Below, piece by piece: positions 40,508 through 52,700 of a stretch of 64,000 nt of DNA. The position numbers and the translations under genes were made by a program. Source of the DNA: UBA6183 sp964545895 (lineage in GTDB: Bacteria > Bacteroidota > Bacteroidia > UKL13-3); the NCBI GenBank assembly GCA_964545895.1, contig CAZJHS010000006.1, positions 1 to 64,000 on the forward strand, written 5' to 3'. Position 1 is the stretch's first letter. Each line of letters starts with the position of its first letter. Below the pieces are notes generated by a model. It saw only the letters and a program-made list of their open reading frames with translations, ran no database searches and was not told the origin of the DNA.

Positions 40508-42362
40508 CACCTCCAGACAAAAGGTATTATTAGCTATATTTATTTCTGTTGCCTTAGTTTACGTTTTACGTTTAGCTATGATGCAATTGTTTGATGATAG
40601 CTACCTGCGCTCGGCACAAGAGAACGTGTTGCAAGAGCAAACAATTTATCCTGCCCGCGGATTAGTGTACGACAGAAATGGAGAATTGCTGGTATACAAC
40701 GATGCCATTTATGATTTGACTGTAATACCCGAACAAATGAAAGGGCTTGATACAGCCGAGTTTTGTCGAGTATTAGGTATTACTATTGATGATTTTAGAG
40801 CACGGTTTGAAAAAATTAAACGTGGTGTTGGTTATGCTCCTTATCGTCCATCAATTTTCGAAAAACAATTAACTATTCCTATTTACGCTGCTTTTCAAGA
40901 AAAGCTTTTTGATTTTCCGGGCTTTTATGTGGAGGTACGCACCGACCGTAAATATCAACACAACAATGCAGCCCACATTATGGGTTACATTGGCGAGGTA
41001 ACCGATAGAGATATTGAAAAAAGTGAAGGCTACTACCGCATGGGAGATTTAAAAGGTATTAGTGGTGTAGAGCGAAGCTATGAAGAAGTATTACGCGGAC
41101 GCAAAGGCGTAAGGTATGTTTTGGTTGATAGTAAAAACCGTACGCAAGGCCGTTATAAAGATGGAATGTTTGATACCGCAGCAGTTGCTGGGCAAAACAT
41201 TACTTTAAGTATAGATCAAAAATTGCAAGAGTTAGGCGAGCAATTATTAAACAACAAAATTGGTAGTGTGGTTGCTATTGAACCAGCAACGGGCGAAATT
41301 TTAGCATTAATTAGTATGCCAACCTACGACCCTAATTTGTTTGTGGGTAGGCAACGTGGTAATAACTACATGAAATTATTGCGCGATCCTTCTAAACCAT
41401 TATTTAATCGTCCACTTGCAGCACCATATCCTCCGGGTTCTATTTTTAAAGTATTGATGAGTTTGGTTGGTCAGCAAGAAGGAGTGTTAACTCCAAATAC
41501 CATGTATGGCTGTTATGGTGGTTACCACATGGGCGGATTAACAGTAGGTTGCCATCCACATGGTTCGCCATTAAACTTGCAAGGTGCGGTAGCAGTATCG
41601 TGTAACGCCTATTTTTGTCATGTATACCGCAGTGTAATTGATAACTTAATGTATCCAAACTCCGAAGCGGCATACAAAAAATGGTACGAGCACATAAGCA
41701 GTTTTGGTATTGGTAAAAAATTAGGAGTTGATTTATTTGGCGAAGGACAAGGCTTTTTACCACCATCAACTTACTACGATAAAGTTTACGGACAACATCG
41801 TTGGAAATCATCTACAACGATTTCGTTAGCCATTGGTCAGGGAGAGCTTGGTATTACACCGCTGCAAATGGCCAATGCCACTGCCATTGTAGCCAACAGA
41901 GGATATTATGTTACCCCGCATGTTGTAAAGCGTATTGATGGGAAACCAAATCCTAATGCCGATTACAATAAAAAACATTGGGCAAGTGTAGATACACCAT
42001 ATTACAGTGTAGTAATTGATGGTATGCAAGATGTAATTGAAAAAGGAACAGGTAGAGTAGCCATCATTCCTGGTATTACTATTTGTGGTAAAACAGGTAC
42101 TGCTCAAAATCCACATGGTAAAGATCACTCGGTATTTTTTGCATTTGCCCCAAAAGAAAACCCTAAAATAGCCATTGCTGTATTTGTTGAAAATGCAGGT
42201 TTTGGAGCTACATGGGCAGCACCAATTGCCAGTTTAATGATTGAACAATATTTAACAGGCAAACACGATACTCGTAAATATTTATTAGAGCGTATGCTCA
42301 AAGGAAATTTAATTCACCGCAATGATACAGCAGCAACAGCAACCCAAACCGGCAAGCATTGA
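40500..42362 (+). CDS. mrdA: Penicillin-binding protein 2 (elongasome transpeptidase)
   Basis: A 620-residue class B PBP that cross-links side-wall peptidoglycan with RodA. It has an N-terminal helix (KVLLAIFISVALVYVLRLAM), a dimerisation domain with YPARGLVYDRNGELLVYNDA, and a transpeptidase domain with the active Ser314-x-x-Lys317 (PPGSIFK), the SxN motif in AVSCNAYF and KTG in CGKTGTAQNPHG. The ATG at 40500, overlapping the mreD stop, is preferred to a TTG 42 bases upstream in frame. The C-terminus overlaps rodA by 41 bases. Confidence 0.95.
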   Translation: MNSTSRQKVLLAIFISVALVYVLRLAMMQLFDDSYLRSAQENVLQEQTIYPARGLVYDRNGELLVYNDAIYDLTVIPEQMKGLDTAEFCRVLGITIDDFRARFEKIKRGVGYAPYRPSIFEKQLTIPIYAAFQEKLFDFPGFYVEVRTDRKYQHNNAAHIMGYIGEVTDRDIEKSEGYYRMGDLKGISGVERSYEEVLRGRKGVRYVLVDSKNRTQGRYKDGMFDTAAVAGQNITLSIDQKLQELGEQLLNNKIGSVVAIEPATGEILALISMPTYDPNLFVGRQRGNNYMKLLRDPSKPLFNRPLAAPYPPGSIFKVLMSLVGQQEGVLTPNTMYGCYGGYHMGGLTVGCHPHGSPLNLQGAVAVSCNAYFCHVYRSVIDNLMYPNSEAAYKKWYEHISSFGIGKKLGVDLFGEGQGFLPPSTYYDKVYGQHRWKSSTTISLAIGQGELGITPLQMANATAIVANRGYYVTPHVVKRIDGKPNPNADYNKKHWASVDTPYYSVVIDGMQDVIEKGTGRVAIIPGITICGKTGTAQNPHGKDHSVFFAFAPKENPKIAIAVFVENAGFGATWAAPIASLMIEQYLTGKHDTRKYLLERMLKGNLIHRNDTAATATQTGKH

Positions 42363-43602
42363 TTGGCTAACACTGGTATTATACTTTGTATTTATACTTG
42401 GGGGCTTGCTATGCATTTATGCATCGGTGTATAAAGAAGATCATCCAATGATTTTTGATACTAGTATGAATTACGGTAAGCAAGTAATTTGGATTGGCTT
42501 ATCGCTGTTTATAGGTATACTAATTTTATTTGTTGACGAGAAGTTTTTTTATGCATTTGCATATCCTATTTATGGCCTAACGCTGTTTTTACTTGTGGCT
42601 GTATTACTTGCCGGAACAACAGTAAAGGGCTCTAGCTCGTGGATTGAAATAGGTGGTTTTAGAATGCAGCCTGCCGAGTTTGCTAAATTTGGTGCAGCAC
42701 TGGCATTAGCCAAATATTTAAGTGGATTTAACATCAAGTTTTCTGATAAGAAAACACAAATTATTGCGGGCATTATTAGCTTTTTACCATTGTTTATTAT
42801 TTTGTTTCAAAACGAAACTGGTAGTGCTTTGGTGTTTGGCTCTTTTATTTTCGTACTGTATCGCGAGGGGTTACCCGGATGGATTTTATTTGTGGGTTTT
42901 GCGGTAATTGTACTTAGTGTTTTAGCCTTGCTAGTACCTCCAATTTATTTAATTGTAGCCATTGGTATTTTAGCCGCCTTATTTACTTTAATGATTAGAA
43001 GAACAAGGCAAAACTTACTAATTGTAGCAGGTGTTGCTGTGCTAATGATTGGCTACGTAAGCAGTGTTGATTATGTGTTTGAGAATGTTTTACAGGCGCA
43101 TCAAAAATCGCGTATAAACGTATTGTTGGGTAAAGAAGTAGATTTAAAAGGCGCTGGCTATAATGTAATGCAAAGTAAAATTGCCATTGGCAGTGGGGGC
43201 TTTTTAGGTAAGGGCTTTTTAGAGGGTACCCAAAACAAATTTAGGTTTGTGCCCGAGCAAAGCACCGATTTTATTTTTTGTACCATTGGCGAAGAGTATG
43301 GATTTATTGGTTCGTTGTTCTTTATTATTATGTACATGCTTTTGCTTTGGCGCATTTTATTTTTAGCCGAACGCCAACGTTATAAGTTTAATCGTATTTA
43401 TGGATACAGTGTGGCTTCCATTCTGTTTTTCCATTTTTTAATTAATATTGGTATGACCCTTGGGTTGATGCCAGTAATTGGTATTCCACTTCCATTTATT
43501 AGTTATGGTGGTTCATCATTACTAAGCTTTACTATTTTGCTTTTTATTTTTATTAGGCTTGATGCCAATAAGATAAACGAGCTAAAAGGTGCGTTTGATT
43601 AG
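42322..43602 (+). CDS. rodA: Rod shape-determining SEDS glycosyltransferase RodA
   Basis: A 426-residue peptidoglycan polymerase of the SEDS family with about ten membrane helices. Signatures are KGSSSWIEIGGFRMQPAEFA, FQNETGSALVFG (the catalytic-loop region), AIGSGGFLGKGFLEGTQNKF followed by VPEQSTDFIF, and the C-terminal GLMPVIGIPLPFISYGGSSL. The start at 42322 lies 41 bases inside mrdA and is the only ATG available before the first helix. It closes the rod-shape cluster. Confidence 0.95.
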   Translation: MIQQQQQPKPASIDWLTLVLYFVFILGGLLCIYASVYKEDHPMIFDTSMNYGKQVIWIGLSLFIGILILFVDEKFFYAFAYPIYGLTLFLLVAVLLAGTTVKGSSSWIEIGGFRMQPAEFAKFGAALALAKYLSGFNIKFSDKKTQIIAGIISFLPLFIILFQNETGSALVFGSFIFVLYREGLPGWILFVGFAVIVLSVLALLVPPIYLIVAIGILAALFTLMIRRTRQNLLIVAGVAVLMIGYVSSVDYVFENVLQAHQKSRINVLLGKEVDLKGAGYNVMQSKIAIGSGGFLGKGFLEGTQNKFRFVPEQSTDFIFCTIGEEYGFIGSLFFIIMYMLLLWRILFLAERQRYKFNRIYGYSVASILFFHFLINIGMTLGLMPVIGIPLPFISYGGSSLLSFTILLFIFIRLDANKINELKGAFD

Positions 43603-43732
43603 TCCAAGTGTAACTTGAGATTAATTTACATCAATAATGCTTAAAATTACTAAATTTTGGTTACTTTAGTGTGTTCATTTTGCACTACCAGGTAGAAGTA
43701 TGTCGACTCGAAAAAATCAAATTAAATCATAT

Positions 43733-46700
43733 ATGAAAAAACAATTATCAAAATCCTTTAAATGCATGTTGCAGCTAGGTGTATTGTTTGTGCTAACCAC
43801 ATTGGTTGGTTCAAACGTATTTGCACAAGCGCTTACCGGAGTAAAGACAATTCCGGGAACTTATGCATCAATTACAGCAGCCGTTGCCGATTTAAACACA
43901 AATGGCGTAGGAACAGGTGGTGTTATTTTTAACATTTCTGCAGGCTACACCGAAACGTTAACAGCTCCATTAGTAGTAACTGCCACGGGCACACTTGCTA
44001 ATCCAATTACTTTTCAAAAAAGTGGTGCGGGAGCTAATCCATTAATTACATCATTTACTGGAGCGCAATTGGCTTCATCAACCACATCAATTGATATTAT
44101 GTGGGCTTTTGTGGGTAGTGATTACGTTACTATTAATCAAATTGATTTGGTAGAGGCAGCAGCAAACGCAACGCCAACAACCCAAATGGAAGTAGGTTAT
44201 GGTTTTTACAGAGCTAGCGCAACAGATGGAGCAAATAATAATACAGTACAAAACTGTACCATTACTTTAAACAGAAATAACAACACCGCTTCATCTGGTC
44301 CTAGGTCGAATGCAACTGGTTCTGTGGGAATTGAAGTAATGGCGTGCACGCCAAGTGCAGTTGGAACAACCATAAATGCAACAAGTATTACAGGTGCTAG
44401 TTCAAACAATAAATTTTATGGCAACACCATTCAAAATGTAAACTTTGGTATTGCTTTAGGTGGTTTTGCCGCAGCAAGTCCGTACACATTAGCCGATTTA
44501 AATAACGATATAGGAGGTAACTCATTAGCCACCGGAAACAACATTATTAATTTTGGTGGTGGTGCAGGCGCAACATCTCAATGTGGCGCAGTATTTATAC
44601 ATAACCAATGGAGTTTTAATATTTCGTACAATACGATTAATAACAATAATGGTAGTGGAATAAATCACCCAGTAACAAACCGCGGAATCTGGCTTTTTTC
44701 ATCATCAATTGGAGCAAGCTGTAACATTAACAACAATAAAGTTACTATCAGTGGTGGTGCATCAACTACTGCTATTGATTGGTGTTTAGATTTTGAAATG
44801 GCGCAATCTGGTGCTAATGGAAATATCATCAACATTAATAATAACCAATTTTTAAATTGTAATAAAACAGCTGCTACTACAGCAGCATTTACAGCAATTT
44901 GGTTAAATACAGCAGCATCAACCGTAAATGTAAATAATAATTATTTTTATGGATTTAATTATGCAGGAACAGGAACCACCCAAGTAATTTTAAGTCAATT
45001 AGCTGGCATAGGAACTTTAAATATTAACAATAATACTATTGACTCTACCGTGCTTTGGGGATCAGCAGCATCAGGTACACACTACAATATTGGTATAACT
45101 GCTGCACCTACAAATGCCGTAAATATTAATGGAAATTTAGTAACAAGAACCATACTTAACACAGCAGGTGTGGGTTCAAAAACACTTTATCCTATTTATG
45201 TTTCGGCTACAGTGCCAACTGTAAATATAAATGATAATACTGTTGATGGTTTAACTAGAAACGGAACAACAGGTGGAACTACAATTGGTATTTACCATAC
45301 AGGTGGTACAAACGGAACAACTACAACTACAGTTAAAAGAAATATTGTAAGAAACTTTAGTGTTGATGGTACAGGTGCTACATCAACTATGTATGGTATA
45401 CAGGTAAGTACAGGTACCGTAATTTGTGATAGTAACACGGTTAATAATTTAACTTGTATTAAAACAACTGGTACAAGTGCACTTTATGGTATTTACGATA
45501 TATCAAGTCCTAATAACGAAAACTTTAATTACAACAATATATATAACCTTACCCATAACGGTACAGGTGTGGTGTATGGTTTATATACATTTACCACAAC
45601 TGGGGTTAGAAATGTATCGTACAATAACATATACAATTTAACAGGCGCAAGTACAGTTACAGGTATATTGCAATCATCAAGTGTACCAAGTATTTTTAAC
45701 AATAAAATTTACGATTTAACAACTAACAATACTACAACATCAGTGGTGTCGGGTGTTGCCATTACAAGTACAACTGCTGGTACTGCTCGTATATTCAATA
45801 ATGTTATCGGGCGATTATTTGCACCAGTATCAAATGGTGGAACCACAGCCACAGTAATTGGTATTAATAGTACTAATACAACTGCTAGTACTACAATGGG
45901 TATATACAACAATACTATTTTGTTAAATGCTACATCAACTGGTACTAACTTTTCATCGGCAGGTGTATTGCACACCTATAATGCAACTGCAACAACAGCT
46001 GCTTTAGATTTGCGCAATAATATTATTGTAAACAATTCTACTCCTAATGGAACAGGAATAACAGCTGCACTAAGAAGAACTGCAGCTACTGATTTAAATA
46101 ATTTCAATGCAGTATCAAACAGAAATTTATTGTATGCAGGAACACCTGCTGCAAATAGAGTAGTGTATTATGATGGTACTAACTTAGACCAAACAATTAC
46201 CGCTTACAAAACACGAGTTATTCCAAGAGACTCTGTTGCTGTTACAGAAAATGTAAACTTTACCAATACCACAACAGGTAGTTTAAATACCTTTTTAGGA
46301 GTAAATACGAGTATAGCTACAGAAGTTGAAGCAGCAGCAAGAAGTATTGCAGGTATTACTGTTGATATAAATAATAATATTAGAGCAGGAAATCCTGGTT
46401 ATACAGGAACATCGGGTGCACCAGATTTGGGTGCGATGGAAGATAATTATATTGGTTTAGTTACCAATCAAATGTATTTCGATTCGGCTAATGCCGATCA
46501 AATTACAGGAATTGTGCCATCAGGAACTAACAACAACCGTATTTTACGTTTACGTGTATATGTTCAAAAAGGGCTTGATGCGCTTACTGCAACATCATTT
46601 AAATTAAATACAGCAGGTACCTCAGTTGCGGCAAACATTACCAATGCAAAAGTATTTTATACTGGCGCAGATAGTGTTTTTAATACAACCACATTATTTG

Positions 46701-49700
46701 GCACAACTGCAAGTCCAAACGGAACTTACTATGTAAATGGTAATAGAAGATTAGCTTTAGGTTTAAATTATTTTTGGATTACTTATGATATTTCGAATAC
46801 GGCAGCTGCAAATAATTTTGTAGATGCAAGAGTGGATAGTATAGTTTTGAGTTCGGTTAATTATCCATTTATAAATGGAGACCCTACAGGTAATAGAACA
46901 ATACAGGCACCATTAAGTGGTAACTATAATGTTGGTAATGGCCAAACGTATTCTACCATTACATCGGCCATTGCAGACTTAAGTGCATTAGGTGCAGTTG
47001 GCCCAGTTACATTTATATTAAAGGATGCTTTATATAGCACTGCATCAGGCGAAGTATTTCCAATTGTGTTTGGTAATTATCCAAATGCATCAAACCTAAG
47101 AGCAGTTACTATTCGTCCGGATATTGGTGTATCAAGCAGAATTGAAAGTAATAATGCTACGGCCACTTTTGATATCAATGGTGGTTCATACTTAACTATT
47201 GATGGCCGCCAAGGCGGTATTGGAGGATTTATACCTAATAGTAATTTAATTATTGTTAATACTGGTATAGCAGGCGCAGCAGTAAGATTTATTAATGATG
47301 CCGATAGCAACAGAATAGTTTATACAGATTTAAGATCAAACAATGCAGTTGCTGCTGGTACCGCAGGCGCTGGTGTTGTTAATTTTGCTACAACCACAGG
47401 TACTGTTGGTAACGATTATAACACCATTAAGTTTTGCGATATACATGAAGAAACAGGAGGAAATCCATCAGTGGCTATTTCATCAATTGGTTCGGCAACA
47501 ACTTTAGCAACCAACAATGATTTTAACGTAATTGATAGTTGTACTATTCGCGATTTCTTTAATGCAACCGCAGCAACAGCTGCAATTTATGTTGGTGCTA
47601 ACAATAACAATTGGACTATTAATGGTAATAATTTCTACCAATCATCAAGCAGAACATATACAGGAACACAAACCAATCGCGTACTTTGGATTACTCCAAA
47701 TACAGCAAATTTAACTTCGGCAAGTGGCTTTGTAATTACTAATAACTTTATTGGTGGCAATGCAGCAAATGGAAGCGGCACTTATACCATTGCAGGTACA
47801 TCAGCACATTTATTTACAGCGGTTGATTTATCAGTTGGTTTAGGTACACCTACTTCCATGCAAAACAATACTATTTCTAACTTCAACTTTACTTCTGCAA
47901 GCACCAGTTCAATTGCATTTTGTGCAGTAAATATGGTAAACGGACACGTAAACTTTGGAACAACACTAGGAAATACCATTGGATCAAAAACAGTAAATGG
48001 TGCTATTACATTTACTGCAGTATCAACTACAAGTGGTGGTGCAATGGGTATACGTACCGGTGGAGGAACCAACAATACATTTAATATTGCTAACAACATT
48101 ATTGGTGGTTTTGATTTGTATGGTAACGCAACAACTACCACTCCTGAGTTCTTTGGTATCAATGCCTTTTCAGGGACTTTTGTTAATATAAATAATAACT
48201 TAATTGGTGATACTACTCTGGCCAATAGTATAAATATTGTTACTACAGGAGCAACATCAACCTACGCACAACGTGTTACAGGTATTTTTGCAAATGCAGG
48301 TAGTGCAAATTCGGTATATAATATTACCAATAATACTATCGCTAATATCACCAATAATGCTTCATCAACAGGAACGCAAAGTGCCACTACAAAAGGTATC
48401 CTTATTAACTCATCGGTTGCAAACACAACCATTGTTACAGGTAACGTAATTAAAAATATCACCACAGCCATGCAAACTACTGCCACAGGTATCAATGCGG
48501 CATTAGTAGGTATTGGTGTTGCTCAAGGTTTTGCAGGTAACAATAACATCAGTAACAATACTGTTCACTCATTAAAATTAATGGGTGCAAGTTCTACTAC
48601 AGCAACTTTAGCAACTGGTATTTTTTACTCAACACTTGCAAGTGGCGAGAATTTACTAAATCGCAATTTTGTTCATAGTATATCGTTAGATGCACAAAAT
48701 CCAAATGCCATTATTACTGGTATAGAAGTAGCTGCAGGTAATGGTTTGTTAGCAAATAACATTATTCGTTTAGGACTTGATTCATCAGGAGCAAGTATTG
48801 GCGCACCTTGTTTAATGAGAGGTATTGCTAAAAATACTGGGTCGAATAATATTTACTTTAATACAGTTTATGTAGGCGGTATAAGTGGTGCGGCATCAAA
48901 CAGTAGAACTTTTGCATTCCAACGTTTGGGTGCAGGAACAGATGATGTGCGCAATAATATTTTTGTAAACACACGTACAAATAGCACAACAAGCATGGGT
49001 CATTTTGCTGTGGGATTATTAAACAATACCACACTTACTATGAACTATAACTTATTAAAAGCAGACTCGATTGGTGTATACAACAACATTGGAATGCTTA
49101 ATTTATTAGCTTGGAAAAACGCATCAGCAGTTGATGGTAACTCAGTAAGCAGCTCGATAAGTTTTATTAACGAAACAGGTAATTTTAATACGCTTAACTT
49201 CCATATAAATGGAGCAACTCCAACTCCAATCGAATCGTATGGTGTGGCTGTAACAGGTACAGGTACCGATGTTGATTTTGACGGACAAACCAGAAGCACA
49301 TTAACGCCTATTGATTTAGGAGCTGATGCAGGTAACTTTACTCCAATGGATATTGCTCCACCTTCAATTGCAGTAGCAGCTCCATTAACTAATTCAACCC
49401 TTACTACTAATCGCACGGTAACAGCAACAATTACAGATGCAACAGGTATTTACTTAACAGGTAGTTTACGTCCACGTGTGTACTTTAAAAAATCAGCTAT
49501 TGGTGCTTATGCTAGTACACAAGGCGTATTAGCAAGTGGTAATCCTACCAACAGTACTTGGAATTTTACCATTAGTGCTGCCGCAATGGGTGGTTTAGCC
49601 GGTGGCGACTCAGTATACTATTATATCATTGCACAGGATTCAACAGCTAATAATAATGTGGGTTCATTCCCAGGTGGCGTTGAAGCTGTAGATGTAAATA

Positions 49701-52700
49701 CAGTTACAAATAATCCAAGTACACAATTAAGTTACAAAATAACACCGGTAATTAGTGGTCCGTTTAACGTAGGAGCTGGTCAAACATTTACCACTTTAAC
49801 AGGTGCTAATGGTATGTTTAGTTTTATTAATACGGCAGTAGTTGGTGGTGATATTACCATTAATATTACTTCTGATATTGAAGAGCCAGGAACTTTTGGA
49901 CTAAACGAAACCGTAGAGCAAGGTGCTGGTAATTATAAAATAAATATTGTACCTGATGCTGCTACCTTAAGAAGTTTAACCGGAACTGTAAGTACTTCTA
50001 ACTCGGCCATTATTAGGCTTGATGGTGCTGATAGAGTAAGAATTGACGGTAACTATAATGGCGCTGGTAGATATATTAGAATAATGAACCGCGTGCAAGG
50101 TGCAGCTACTTTAAACTTCTTAAATGATGCCGATAACGACACCATTGCTAATGTGATTATAGAAGGCGTGAACAATACCGTTGGTATGCTTAACTTCTTT
50201 AGCTCAAACAAAGTTGGTGGAACAGGTAACGACTCTAATGCTGTTATTGGATGTATGTTTAGAGATACCACGGGAACATTACCTGCAGGTAATATTCCAA
50301 ACACAGGATTATTCTCGCAAGGTTCGCCTAACAACGATTACAATAGCGTACTAAATAATGAGATTTATAACTTTGGTTATAATGGTATAAACTTAAGTAC
50401 CACTTCGGGCGATTTTTGGAACATATCAAACAATAAGTTTTACCAGTTAACTACCAAAAACAACGCAATGGTTGTTATGCAAATTAATGGAGGTACGGGT
50501 CATACTATTAATGGTAACAGCATTGGTGGTGCCGCTCCTGATAGAAGCGGTAGCGCATTTGTATCAACGTCTTCAATTAGTGGTATTGTACTTTCTAGTA
50601 CTATTTCAAGTACCAGTCCATTTACTATCAACAATAATACCTTCTCAAATATTGGTTCGTTAGGTACAACTACATTCTTAAAATGTATTGCAGTTGCTGC
50701 TGGTAACGTAACCATTGCCAATAATATTTGTGGCGGAGGTGCTATGCCATACGATACCTTGCGTAACTCAGGTGATGGTAATATGATTGAACTTACAGGC
50801 GGTACAGCTACAGTAAGTAATAATCTATTATCTGATTACAGATATTATGCTGGCTCTACAGTTTACAGACATATCGGTATTTATGTTACCAGTGGTACAC
50901 ATACTATTATTAATAATACGATTAAACGTATTGAAGGTAATAATGCCGCAACAGCTTTAGGCTTATATGTAATTAATGGTATATACTTAAATGGTGGAAC
51001 AAATCATATTGTAAGAGGTAACACCATTTCGGATATTAAAAACTTTAACACAGGTACTGGTGCATACTTAGCAGCAGGTATGATGGTGGTAAGTGCAACC
51101 AGTGCAACAATCGAAAAAAATCGCATTTATCGCATTAGTGCATTAGGTACAGGTACTGGCACATCAGCCCCAACTGTAATTGGTATTTATACCTCAAGTG
51201 CAGGACATAACTATTACCATAATCAAATTGCGTTAGGCGAAAATACATTAGGCGAAACCGTTGTTGTAGGTGCACGAAATGTAACTACATCTGGTATCAG
51301 TAATTATATTGGCAACAGTATTTTTATTAATGGAAACACAACAGGTGGAGCTAATAACTCGTTTGGCATTGAACGCACCAGCACTGGAACTGTAAATGCA
51401 ACTAACAACTTAATTTATAATAAACGTACAACTTTAGGTACAGGTAAAAATTATCCTTTAGGTTCAACAAATGCCATTACAGCTGCCAACCTAAACTACA
51501 ACCTTTTATTATCTGCCGATACAGCTACATTAGCGCTATTGGGTGGATTTACTCAACGTTGGTCTGATTTAAATACTATTTACCCAACGTACAATACCAA
51601 TTGGGCTGAATCGGTTTCAAACATTCCGGCTGAACAATTATTTATTGATACAGCAGTAGGTAATTTAGGTATAGTAACAAACAGTCCTGCTGCATGGTAT
51701 GCAAACGGTAAAGGTATTGCGGTATCAGGCTTAGCTGGTGATTTTAATAATACAACAGGTGTTAGATCAACAACTATTGCAACTGGTGGTGTTGATATCG
51801 GATCGGTTGAATTTACTCCTACAAGTACTCCTCCAGCAGCTTATGCAGATAAAATTCCAGCACTTGGCGATAGTACTTCATTTTACTTTGCAAGCAGACA
51901 AGTTGCTAAGTTAGTTTGGGGTAATGTTGGTACAGCACCATCATCAGTAAATGCATTCTATTACTCAGGAACCAACCCTGCTAATACACCAAGTGGTAAA
52001 ACATTTATGAATAGTTTTATAAATATAATACCTGCTGGTGGTAGCGGATACAGTGTGAATTTAACCATGATGTATGACTCAGCTACTATGGGAAGTGTTG
52101 TAAACAAAAATAATTTAATACTTGCTCGTTATACAGGTACTGGTACAAACTGGACAAGCAGTTTAATAAGTTCAGTAAGCAACTCAGGATTTGTAAGTAC
52201 AACTAACGTAAATCCAGCATTAGGTATTTTTACAGGTACTGATGCCACATCAAATCCATTACCAGTTGCACTTACTGTGTTTAACGGTAAGGCAGTAGCA
52301 TATGATGCATTATTAAGCTGGACAACTGCAAGCGAGGTAAACAGCAAAGGTTTTGAACTTGAGCGTTCAATAGATAACAACCAATTTGAGTTGGTAACTT
52401 TTGTTGCAAGCAAAGGGAATAGCCAAGTAAAAACCACTTATGCATACACAGATAAAGAGGCATTAAACTTAAACAACACCTTGTATTACCGTTTAAAAAT
52501 GGTTGATAGAGATGGTGCATATAAGTACTCTAATGTTGTTATGGTAAGTGCTACTAAATTGGCAGAGGAGGCAATATCAGTTTATCCAAATCCGTTTAAC
52601 AATAGCTGTAACATAAGTATTACAAGTAGTGTTGATGGAGCAGCAACTATTGAGTTGTTTGATATACAAGGCAGAAGTGTATTAACACAACATGCTACTA

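Noticed and set aside
47782..48225. 147-codon antisense frame inside the giant beta-helix gene
   Set aside because: It is one of several Val/Pro/Ile-rich mirror frames caused by the Asn/Thr/Gly-rich repeats.
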